Positions 1 to 5,564 of a DNA stretch of 25,142 nt are shown in pieces. Source of the DNA: 2-12-FULL-42-15 sp964196565 (GTDB taxonomy: Bacteria; Pseudomonadota; Gammaproteobacteria; Coxiellales; Coxiellaceae); assembly GCA_964196565.1 (NCBI GenBank), contig CAXMUH010000119.1, positions 1 through 25,142 on the forward strand, given 5' to 3'. The position numbers and the translations under genes were made by a program. Position 1 is the stretch's first letter; each line of letters opens with the position of its first letter. The notes beneath the pieces are model-generated. The model saw nothing but the letters and a program-made list of their open reading frames with translations. It was not told the origin of the DNA and did not search any database.

Positions 1-598
1 CAAATTTCTTAGCCGGAACGATTAAATAAGAAAAACTGCGTTGCTGATAAATAAGGTTATAATCCGCTTTAAATTCTGATGGCAAAGTAAAGCCACTGTA
101 TTGAATTCCTGTTGCGACTTGGCTAATTAATATTTCAGTCTCCAGCTGTTTAATAAACTGCTTTTGTGACATTCCACTGCCATAAACAAATTGATTAAAA
201 CGCTGCTCGGAAAAATGACCATTATCTTGAAACTGAGGTATGGTCATAATGACCTGTTGTACTTGCGCTTTATCAACATGAAAGCCATTTTTAATGGCCT
301 CTTGGGTTAATGCAGCTTGGGCAATCAAGCGCTGCAATGCGATCGCTTTTATCTGCTTATTAACCTGAGTCGTTAGCGTGGTGCCTTTTGAGGAAACTTG
401 TCTTTGTATTTGCGCGTAAAGCTGATTAACATCACTTTCGGTAATCTTCTTACCATCAACCACTGCTACCGTTTTACCTTTTGAACCGGGTCCACCCACG
501 TAGGATTGAACTCCCCAAAAAACAAAAGCCAGACATACCACGGCAATAACGAGGCCCGCCACCCAACCTTTAATATTATCGTGCAGTTTTTGCAGCAT
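1..598 (-). CDS. ppiD: Peptidyl-prolyl isomerase PpiD, N-terminal part (runs off the window)
   Basis: Periplasmic folding chaperone anchored in the inner membrane, which helps outer-membrane proteins fold as they leave the Sec translocon. The minus frame is open from an ATG at 598 to the window edge (199 codons). It begins MLQKLHDNIKGWVAG, has one hydrophobic anchor at about residues 12-32, then VAVVDGKKITESDVNQLY, the usual start of the SurA-like N-terminal domain, and helix-rich chaperone sequence including QRLIAQAALTQEA. The parvulin domain must lie beyond the window. A GGAAGATG ribosome site precedes the ATG. In many gammaproteobacteria ppiD directly follows hupB; here hupB and its two tRNAs lie upstream but about 2.7 kb of accessory DNA has come between. 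Family assignment is confident; activity cannot be judged because the catalytic domain is absent. In E. coli PpiD the parvulin domain is itself nearly inactive. Confidence 0.93.
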   Translation of the reverse strand, partial: MLQKLHDNIKGWVAGLVIAVVCLAFVFWGVQSYVGGPGSKGKTVAVVDGKKITESDVNQLYAQIQRQVSSKGTTLTTQVNKQIKAIALQRLIAQAALTQEAIKNGFHVDKAQVQQVIMTIPQFQDNGHFSEQRFNQFVYGSGMSQKQFIKQLETEILISQVATGIQYSGFTLPSEFKADYNLIYQQRSFSYLIVPAKKF

Positions 599-934
599 AA
601 TCATCTTCCGCTTGTTTGTAGGTTAAAGTCAGACAGTATAATTTATTATCTAGGTGAACGGAAGGCAAGCGTGTAAATAGAGCCTAACCGAGATTTAAGC
701 TTAAGAGCTGGTCCTTTAGTGATCAGTTCATGAATATTTTTTGATCAGATTTGCTTCTCAATGATGCTTAGCTGTGAAACTTTGCATAAGGCGCTATTGA
801 AAATTCTGTTATTGGTGCTGACCTCACTAAAATACACAATTCTGCAAATCATTTTCTAACTTTCAGATAATGTTAATCTTTTGCCAGTACACTCGAACAT
901 TCGGCAAAACAACCAAACCAAAAGGTATGCGATA
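599..934. other. Gene-free stretch between ppiD and a small ORF
   Basis: No convincing coding frame, RNA gene or long repeat. The part nearest ppiD must hold its promoter; AT-rich hexamers exist around 633-650 (minus) but none forms a clean -35/-10 pair. The part before 935 probably holds the promoter of the small plus-strand gene, also without a clear match. Confidence 0.5.
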
Positions 935-1249
935 ATGGGTAAACAGAAACAAACTTCGGAAGAGAAATTGAACTCGAGAAAACGAAACCGCACGCAGGAA
1001 AAATGCCCGCCAGCACCAACTTTAGGCCCTAGCACCCCTGAGCGTTTCACACCTCCACCTCCTCTACTAGATCTATCAGCAATTACACCTCTAGAGGAAA
1101 AGCAAAACTCTCTGTGTGCAGCCGCACTATTTCAAAACGCCAGCAAAAGGCAAAAAACAGGTGTAGAAAATGAATTGATAGGTGTAGAAAATAAATTGGA
1201 AGATTTCAAACTTGATGGTGAGTCAACCATGACAACGCCTCGAAGTTAG
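935..1249 (+). CDS. Small basic, proline-rich hypothetical protein
   Basis: I do not recognise this 104-aa protein. An upstream ATG in the same frame (881) would add 18 residues, but the ATG at 935 has an AAAAGG ribosome site about 10 bases before it, so I chose 935. The N-terminal third is very basic (RKRNR at about residues 15-19). The middle is proline-rich (RFTPPPPLLDL). A second basic cluster (SKRQK, about residues 70-74) is followed by a tandem pair GVENELI/GVENKLE and an acidic end. There is no signal peptide, membrane segment or folded-domain signature, so it is probably largely disordered. The two basic clusters resemble a nuclear localisation signal, which would suit a protein delivered into a eukaryotic host, but that is inference from composition only. 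It converges on the AraC regulator with a hairpin between them. Whether it is translated is uncertain. Confidence 0.45.
   Translation: MGKQKQTSEEKLNSRKRNRTQEKCPPAPTLGPSTPERFTPPPPLLDLSAITPLEEKQNSLCAAALFQNASKRQKTGVENELIGVENKLEDFKLDGESTMTTPRS
1160..1201 (+). repeat. 21-bp tandem duplication inside the small ORF
   Basis: Two adjacent 21-bp units (1160-1180, 1181-1201), both beginning ggtgtagaaaat and differing at 2 positions (the g/a after aaaat and the near-terminal t/g). They encode GVENELI and GVENKLE. The unit is a multiple of three, so the frame is kept. Confidence 0.8.
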
Positions 1250-1266
1250 TCCAGTCGTTACAGACT

Positions 1267-1297
1267 CGTCATCCTGTGGCTTGACCGCGGGATGACG
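1267..1297. terminator. CGTCATCC...GGATGACG hairpin between converging genes
   Basis: Arms of 13 bases (1267-1279 and 1285-1297) around a CTTGA loop. Two mismatches in DNA become G-U pairs in RNA. The core (cgtcatcc / ggatgacg around a CCGCGG-like centre) resembles a palindromic repeat common in Rickettsiales and Legionellales genomes. It sits between the stops of the small ORF (1249) and the AraC gene (1305) and could end transcription from both sides, though it lacks a long T-run. Confidence 0.6.
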
Positions 1298-1304
1298 GAG
1301 CTTG

Positions 1305-2309
1305 TTATCGGTATTCCGTTGGCGTTTTACCAACGTGGCGCTTAAAAATTTTGCTAAGATGAGAGGCATCGGAAAAATACAGATAGGTCGAAATCTCGGT
1401 GACAGTTAAATCTGTATATTTTAATAGTTCTTTGGCACGAGCGATTCTTTCATCATCCAATAATTGTTGATAGCTAACACCCTGTTTTTTTAAGTGCCTA
1501 CTGAGCGTACGTGAAGAACTGGCAAGCTGATTCGCCACTTGATCTAAGCTTGGAAATTCAGAATTGCAATCGTGCAAAAGATTTTTAATTCTTGTAACCA
1601 AATCATCTTCATTTCCCAATGTTGATAATTCATTTTCGCATTGTTTGTTTAATAGCTCGTATGTGGGCTGATGCGCACTTTTCAGTTTTCGATTCAAAAG
1701 ACTAATTGGAAATTCTATTTGATTATAAGGCTGATCATATAGAAATTGCGCGCCAATAAATTCCTCGCCCACTTCACAATTGTCTGGTTTTTTAGAGGTA
1801 AAACTCAGTTTATCTTCTTTTGTTACTTCTCCAAGCAGTTGCTTTTTGGCTTTCAATATCACCAGCAACGTTAGCTCAAGTGTGAACTGTTCTGCATGTT
1901 CAAGATCACTTGTCGGAAAGACACGCAAAATACCTTTTTCATTTTCTTCGATAAACTTTAATGTCACTAGTCTGCCGCGCATACGATAAAATTTTAACAC
2001 TACCTTTAGTACGAACCGGGCATTGATCACACACATGGATAATAGCCCTAACAAGCCATGTTGTGTTATTTCAACTTCATTAGCTAAATGCATACTGAGC
2101 TGATGCGCATCAACCTGTTCGAGCACTTGTTTCATAAAGGCTAAATACTGTGTTTTAGTAATGTGGCGATTTGTCTCTACAATACTGCTCTTATCAATGC
2201 CTGATCTTATTAGTAGAACATCAGGGTTTTGATTATAGTTTAGTCGCATATAATTAAGAATTGGCACCAAATAACTGCCCACTATTGCTTTTAAATCGTT
2301 GTTACTCAC
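1305..2309 (-). CDS. AraC-family transcriptional regulator (AraC_N / OruR-like type)
   Basis: A 334-aa DNA-binding regulator. Residues about 15-205 match the 'arabinose-binding domain of AraC' N-terminal type found in OruR, ArgR and VirS-like regulators. The C-terminal ~80 residues are a typical AraC double helix-turn-helix: LDQVANQLASSSRTLSRHLK is the first HTH, and ITEIS-like TVTEISTYLYFSDASHLSKI followed by FKRHVGKTPTEYR is the second HTH with the family signature. Translation starts at GTG (2309) with AGGTGA upstream. It is divergent from a small secreted protein across a 149-bp region holding an inverted repeat and a TGTCGCG direct repeat, so that gene and/or its own promoter are plausible targets. 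The inducer is unknown; relatives sense amino acids or fatty-acid-like effectors. Confidence 0.9.
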   Translation of the reverse strand: MSNNDLKAIVGSYLVPILNYMRLNYNQNPDVLLIRSGIDKSSIVETNRHITKTQYLAFMKQVLEQVDAHQLSMHLANEVEITQHGLLGLLSMCVINARFVLKVVLKFYRMRGRLVTLKFIEENEKGILRVFPTSDLEHAEQFTLELTLLVILKAKKQLLGEVTKEDKLSFTSKKPDNCEVGEEFIGAQFLYDQPYNQIEFPISLLNRKLKSAHQPTYELLNKQCENELSTLGNEDDLVTRIKNLLHDCNSEFPSLDQVANQLASSSRTLSRHLKKQGVSYQQLLDDERIARAKELLKYTDLTVTEISTYLYFSDASHLSKIFKRHVGKTPTEYR

Positions 2310-2348
2310 CTTTTTTCACCTGACTTGTTCAATATATACTTAATAATT

Positions 2349-2380
2349 CAATTGATTGGCATTATTATACCAAACAATTG
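2349..2380. promoter_or_regulatory. Candidate operator: 11-bp inverted repeat between divergent genes
   Basis: CAATTGATTGG (2349-2359) and CCAAACAATTG (2370-2380) are inverted copies with 10 of 11 positions matching, separated by 10 bp, so the half-sites are 21 bp (two helical turns) centre to centre. They lie between the AraC gene start (2309) and the secreted-protein start (2459), where a regulator of either gene would bind. Assigning it to the AraC protein is inference. Confidence 0.45.
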
Positions 2381-2400
2381 TCGCGATTAAACCTGTCGCG
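2379..2400. promoter_or_regulatory. TGTCGCG direct repeat, possible AraC-type half-sites
   Basis: TGTCGCG occurs at 2379-2385 and again at 2394-2400, a 15-bp period, just beside the inverted repeat and about 60 bp before the secreted-protein start. AraC-family proteins usually bind two direct half-sites, so this is an alternative operator. The motif is short and unproven. Confidence 0.3.
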
Positions 2401-2458
2401 TCACAACTGTCTTGCTAGACTGAGCAGCATTAAAAAATAAACATATCGGAGAAATTAA

Positions 2459-2902
2459 ATGAAAAAAATTGCATTATTAAGTGTTCCTCTTTTAGCAGTA
2501 ATTAGTTTTAGCGTGTTTGCACAGGCAAATCATGTTGACTATCCAGGGTTCAGCGATAATTTTACTGTAACGGTAGCTAACGGAATACCTGCATCAATTG
2601 AGAATCTAGGGCAAACTGGAACGATTTATCAAAACAAAATAAAGCCTTTTGGATGCAACCCTTCATCACAAGGTGGAACTTGCCTCTTTAGTATTACTGA
2701 CAATGACACATGGGGTTCAAGTGGAACCGTATCATTTTTAATTGGTGATATGAGTAAAGTTGGCCCTTATTGCAATATTACAATTACTGATGGCGCACTG
2801 TTACCAGAAGCGACTATGTCAGCGTCTTGCATGAATGGTGCACAAGCCACGCAGCTGTTACACAATGATCATGCTTATCAATTTAATATTAATAAAACAT
2901 GA
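2459..2902 (+). CDS. Small secreted protein with four cysteines, function unknown
   Basis: A 147-aa protein with a clear Sec signal peptide: MKKIA, a hydrophobic core at residues 5-20, and a probable cleavage after VFAQA (about residue 23). The mature ~124 residues look beta-rich, with alternating polar/hydrophobic sequence and several NxT/S and GT turns. There are exactly four cysteines (GCNP, GTCLF, PYCNI, ASCMN), consistent with two periplasmic disulfides. A GGAG ribosome site lies 7 bases before the ATG. No known family is recognised; there is no lipobox, so it should be soluble in the periplasm or exported. It is divergent from an AraC-type regulator that may control it. The end is followed by a structured, T-rich terminator-like region. 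Confidence 0.8.
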   Translation: MKKIALLSVPLLAVISFSVFAQANHVDYPGFSDNFTVTVANGIPASIENLGQTGTIYQNKIKPFGCNPSSQGGTCLFSITDNDTWGSSGTVSFLIGDMSKVGPYCNITITDGALLPEATMSASCMNGAQATQLLHNDHAYQFNINKT

Positions 2903-2922
2903 GCGCTCGTAAGCACCCGCAG

Positions 2923-3012
2923 CCTGGTCAATAGATCCCTCGACTTCGCTCGGGACGACCCTCACGCTTCGCAGAGGGCAGGCTCGTGTCGGTTGGCCAG
3001 GTTTTTATTTTT
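2923..3012 (+). terminator. Structured terminator-like element behind the secreted-protein gene
   Basis: Outer arms CCTGGTCAA (2923-2931) and TTGGCCAGG (2993-3001) pair with one mismatch (G-U in RNA) and are followed by a T-rich run (3002-3012). Between them lie smaller palindromes: a CCCTCGACTTCGCTCGGG type at 2937-2954 and CCCTC...GAGGG at 2959-2978. The shape is that of a multi-branched terminator or an inserted palindromic repeat. Confidence 0.45.
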
Positions 3013-3082
3013 GTCGCGGGTTCGAGTATCGTCATTCTATCAATGCAAATAAAAAAATACCCCACTACGTGGGGTATTTTTT
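3006..3082. repeat. 77-bp direct repeat, copy 1 (distal)
   Basis: Identical over 77 bp to 3207-3283, exactly 201 bp away. Contains gtcgcgggttcgagt (3013-3027), a 15-base match to the T-arm of the neighbouring tRNA-Asp but on the opposite strand, and ends in a symmetrical terminator hairpin. Just past it, gtggacggga (3092-3101) repeats the 3' acceptor/T-arm part of tRNA-Asp. Confidence 0.9.
3057..3077. terminator. Bidirectional terminator hairpin, copy 1
   Basis: ATACCCCAC / GTGGGGTAT perfect 9-bp stem with a TAC loop, A-run before and T-run after, so it can stop transcription on either strand. It is a copy of the tRNA-Asp terminator. Confidence 0.75.
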
Positions 3083-3107
3083 AAAATACATGTGGACGGG
3101 ATTACTC

Positions 3108-3196
3108 GCAGCCATCCTGGCTGCTCGCCCTTCGGGCCGTCGCAATGCAAGCATTGCTCCGTTCAAATTTTGCTATCCCTGCAAAATTTGTCGAAC
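3108..3196. repeat. Four consecutive hairpins between the two 77-bp repeats
   Basis: In order: GCAGCCA/TGGCTGC (3108-3124), GCCC/GGGC (3127-3137), GCAATGC/GCATTGC (3142-3157), and a longer imperfect one GTTCAAATTTTGC / GCAAAATTTgtCGAAC (3161-3196). The run of palindromes looks like an inserted repetitive element or a folded RNA. No coding frame here is credible. Confidence 0.6.
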
Positions 3197-3206
3197 CCCC
3201 TTATTA

Positions 3207-3283
3207 TATTTTTGTCGCGGGTTCGAGTATCGTCATTCTATCAATGCAAATAAAAAAATACCCCACTACGTGGGGTATTTTTT
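3207..3283. repeat. 77-bp direct repeat, copy 2 (next to tRNA-Asp)
   Basis: Identical to 3006-3082. The T-arm-like 15-mer is at 3214-3228, an inverted copy of 3311-3325 inside tRNA-Asp. The terminator end abuts the 3' end of tRNA-Asp, so this copy is in the native terminator position. Confidence 0.9.
3258..3278 (-). terminator. Terminator of the tRNA-Val/tRNA-Asp unit
   Basis: ATACCCCAC-TAC-GTGGGGTAT with flanking A and T runs, 17 bases past the CCA end of tRNA-Asp. It is symmetrical, so it works on both strands. Confidence 0.8.
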
Positions 3284-3294
3284 TATTTGAATAT

Positions 3295-3371
3295 TGGCGG
3301 AGTGGACGGGACTCGAACCCGCGACCACCGGCGTGACAGGCCGGTATTCTAACCAGCTGAACTACCACTCC
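3295..3371 (-). tRNA. tRNA-Asp (GTC)
   Basis: A 77-nt cloverleaf. Read on minus: acceptor GGAGTGG pairing with CCACTCC, D-arm GTTCAGCTGGTTAGAAT, anticodon stem-loop CCGGCCTGTCACGCCGG with GTC, T-arm GCGGGTTCGAGTCCCGT, discriminator G and encoded CCA. It follows tRNA-Val by 11 bases on the same strand and is probably co-transcribed with it, ending at the hairpin 3258-3278. A 15-base piece of its T-arm is repeated, inverted, in the downstream direct repeats. Confidence 0.97.
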
Positions 3372-3382
3372 GCGCGAACTGA

Positions 3383-3458
3383 TGGTGGGTGCTGAGGGGA
3401 TCGAACCCCCGACATTCGCCTTGTAAGGGCGACGCTCTCCCAGCTGAGCTAAGCACCC
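3383..3458 (-). tRNA. tRNA-Val (TAC)
   Basis: A 76-nt cloverleaf. Read on minus: acceptor GGGTGCT pairing with AGCACCC, D-arm TAGCTCAGCTGGGAGAGC, anticodon stem-loop CGCCCTTACAAGGGCG with TAC, T-arm GGGGGTTCGATCCCCTC, discriminator A and encoded CCA. First gene of the Val-Asp tandem downstream of hupB. Confidence 0.97.
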
Positions 3459-3619
3459 ATCTTTAATTGTCTAATCTTAAGTAAGTTGCTACTAAGCTTC
3501 GCGCCTGTTGACCTGTAGGTCAACCAGATTAAAGCCTTTAGCCATAAAACTATCCTGCTAAAAGCAAATCGCCCCAGTGCTGACTAGGGCGATCAAGATA
3601 GCTTATATAATCAATTTTT

Positions 3620-3904
3620 TCAAGCGGTATTACTATTGACGGCATCTTTAAGTTTTTTTCCTGCCTTAAATTTAGCCACAATTGAGGCGGCTATTTGAAT
3701 CTCTTCACCTGTTTGCGGATTACGACCGGTACGAGCAGCTCGAGCGCTTGTTGACCATGTGCCAAAACCAACTAAAACAACCTCTTTGCCTTCCTTCAAT
3801 TGCATAGTCACTGCATCAGTAAATGCATTTAAAGCACGCTCAGCTGCAGCCTTGGAAATACCCGCTGAATCGGCCATTAAATCGATCATTTCTTGTTTAT
3901 TCAT
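3620..3904 (-). CDS. hupB: DNA-binding protein HU
   Basis: A 94-aa nucleoid protein that bends and compacts DNA as a dimer. It starts MNKQEMIDLMADSAGIS, the usual HU N-terminal helix pair, continues with LNAFTDAVTMQLKEGKEVVLVGFGTW (dimer core), then the beta-arm whose RTGRNPQTGEEIQI carries the RNP tip proline that inserts between base pairs, and ends with AKFKAGKKLKDAVN. The frame extends upstream to 4030, but that extension is not HU-like, and the ATG at 3904 has an AGAGGGA ribosome site. A strong promoter lies about 80 bp upstream. It resembles the beta-subunit gene by its position near ppiD; in E. coli lon precedes hupB, but here tldD is the upstream neighbour. Confidence 0.96.
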   Translation of the reverse strand: MNKQEMIDLMADSAGISKAAAERALNAFTDAVTMQLKEGKEVVLVGFGTWSTSARAARTGRNPQTGEEIQIAASIVAKFKAGKKLKDAVNSNTA

Positions 3905-3985
3905 AGCTTCCCTCTTTGTTGAAAATAATTGCAGTATAAATACAAGCGTGGGTTGCCATGAACCCAAACCCTCCATGTTACTGAA

Positions 3986-4015
3986 TTTATACCAACACAC
4001 TAAAGATGCTGTCAA
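3986..4015 (-). promoter_or_regulatory. Strong sigma-70-type promoter for hupB
   Basis: On minus: TTGACA (4015-4010, perfect -35), 18-bp spacer, TATAAA (3991-3986, 5 of 6) with TG one base before it (extended -10). Start would fall near 3979, giving a leader of about 75 nt before the hupB ATG. Confidence 0.7.
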
Positions 4016-4124
4016 GGTAACTGAGTGCATACAAAAAAGATTGGGTTGTATGTGCTCAGATTCATTATTATCTGCTCTAGAACCTACTCCAGCTTTAATA
4101 ATGAGCTAAGTAAAATGCTGGTAT

Positions 4125-5564
4125 TTATTTTGAACCACCAACAGTAATCGCGTCAATTTTAAGCGTAGGCTGTCCAACCCCAACGGGAACAGTTTGACCA
4201 TCTTTCCCACAGGTGCCGATGCCTTGATCGAACGCTAAATTATTGCCCACCATTGAAACCTGATTTAATGCATCGGGTCCATTGCCAATTATGGTCGCGC
4301 CTTTTACCGGTCTTGTGACCTTACCATCTTCAATTAAATAGGCTTCACTCATGGAGAATACAAATTTACCGGATGTGATGTCCACTTGACCACCGGAAAA
4401 ATCAACAGCATAAAGGCCATTTTTCACCGATCGAATAATTTCCTCAGGATCACTTTGCCCTGGCAACATATAAGTATTTGTCATCCGCGGTAATGGACGA
4501 TACGCATAAGATTCACGTCGACCATTCCCAGTTGAAGTGCCACCCATTAATTTTGCATTATGTTTATCCATCATATAATTTTTAAGAATACCATTCTCAA
4601 TTAAAACGGTTTTCTGTGTCGCGCTACCCTCATCGTCAACCGTCAAAGAACCACGTCTGCCAGAAATCGTCCCATCATCAACAATAGTACAAAGCTTGGA
4701 TGCAACTTGTTGCCCCATCTTTCCAGAAAAAGCTGAACTGCCTTTGCGATTAAAATCACCCTCTAAACCATGACCAACTGCCTCATGCAATAAAACAGCG
4801 GGCCAACCCGGGCCCAACACCACCGGCATAAAACCCGCTGGTGCGGCTTCTGCTTGTAAGCTGATTAGCGCTTGTCTTACAGCCTCACCTGCATAATGCT
4901 TAAGCATATTATCACTTAAAAAGATTTGATAACCGTTACGCCCGCCACCACCACTTGAGCCTTTTTCTCGTCTTCCATTTTCTTCTACAACAACGGAAAC
5001 CCGCAAACTAACCAGAGGCCTAACATCGACAACAAATTCACCGTCACTGTTTATCATCATGACAACATCATACTCACCTGATAGCGATACAAAAACTTGA
5101 GCCACACGTGGATCCAATGCGCGCGCATAACCTTCCACTTGATGTAATAACAATACTTTTTTCTCATCACTTAGTGAATGCAGAGGGTTTAATGCAGGAT
5201 ATAAAGAAGGCATAGGCTTGGCACCATCTAAACGAATGTCTTTATTTTCTCCCGCGGATGCAATGCTCTTTGCGGTATTTGCAGCATTTAATAATGCTTT
5301 TTTATCAATGCCATCAGCAAAAGCAAATCCTGATTTTTCTCCACTAATAACCCGCAAGCCAAAGCCACGATCGATTGCAAAATGTCCAGCTTTAACAATT
5401 CCATCTTCAAGCGACCAATTTTCTTCATGAGTACACTGCAAATATAAGTCCGCAGAATCTACAGATTTCCCCATGGCACGACCCACCACAGTTTCCAAAA
5501 TATTTATGTCTAATTCAGCAGGATCTAAAAGTAATTCATTAGCTGTTTTAATGCGTTTGTTCAT
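4125..5564 (-). CDS. tldD: Metalloprotease TldD
   Basis: A 479-aa protein, close to the 481 of E. coli TldD. TldD partners with TldE/PmbA to form a zinc protease that trims unfolded peptides, such as microcin B17 precursor and the CcdA antitoxin. The zinc motif HEAVGH (residues 260-265) fits HExxxH, within LLHEAVGHGLEGDF. The C-terminus carries GTCGKDGQTVPVGVGQP, typical of the family. The ATG at 5564 was chosen because the frame upstream (to 5648) is low-complexity sequence antisense-like to the yhdP tail, and NKRIKTANELLLDPAELD is a normal TldD start. It overlaps the yhdP stop by 17 bp and so is probably translationally coupled. The partner tldE is not in the window. Confidence 0.95.
   Translation of the reverse strand: MNKRIKTANELLLDPAELDINILETVVGRAMGKSVDSADLYLQCTHEENWSLEDGIVKAGHFAIDRGFGLRVISGEKSGFAFADGIDKKALLNAANTAKSIASAGENKDIRLDGAKPMPSLYPALNPLHSLSDEKKVLLLHQVEGYARALDPRVAQVFVSLSGEYDVVMMINSDGEFVVDVRPLVSLRVSVVVEENGRREKGSSGGGGRNGYQIFLSDNMLKHYAGEAVRQALISLQAEAAPAGFMPVVLGPGWPAVLLHEAVGHGLEGDFNRKGSSAFSGKMGQQVASKLCTIVDDGTISGRRGSLTVDDEGSATQKTVLIENGILKNYMMDKHNAKLMGGTSTGNGRRESYAYRPLPRMTNTYMLPGQSDPEEIIRSVKNGLYAVDFSGGQVDITSGKFVFSMSEAYLIEDGKVTRPVKGATIIGNGPDALNQVSMVGNNLAFDQGIGTCGKDGQTVPVGVGQPTLKIDAITVGGSK

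Noticed and set aside
881..934. Upstream ATG extending the small basic protein by 18 residues
   Set aside because: No ribosome site before 881, while AAAAGG precedes the ATG at 935.
3006..3283. CRISPR array from direct repeats
   Set aside because: Only two copies of a 77-bp unit containing terminators; no spacer-repeat series and no cas genes.
3069..3336. Two overlapping plus-strand ORFs behind the secreted-protein gene
   Set aside because: They run through palindromic repeats and into the antisense of tRNA-Asp; the ending RSGRDSNPRPPA is the familiar artefact of reading a tRNA backwards.
3905..4030. N-terminal extension of HU to 4030
   Set aside because: Not HU-like, overlaps the strong promoter, and the ATG at 3904 has a good ribosome site.
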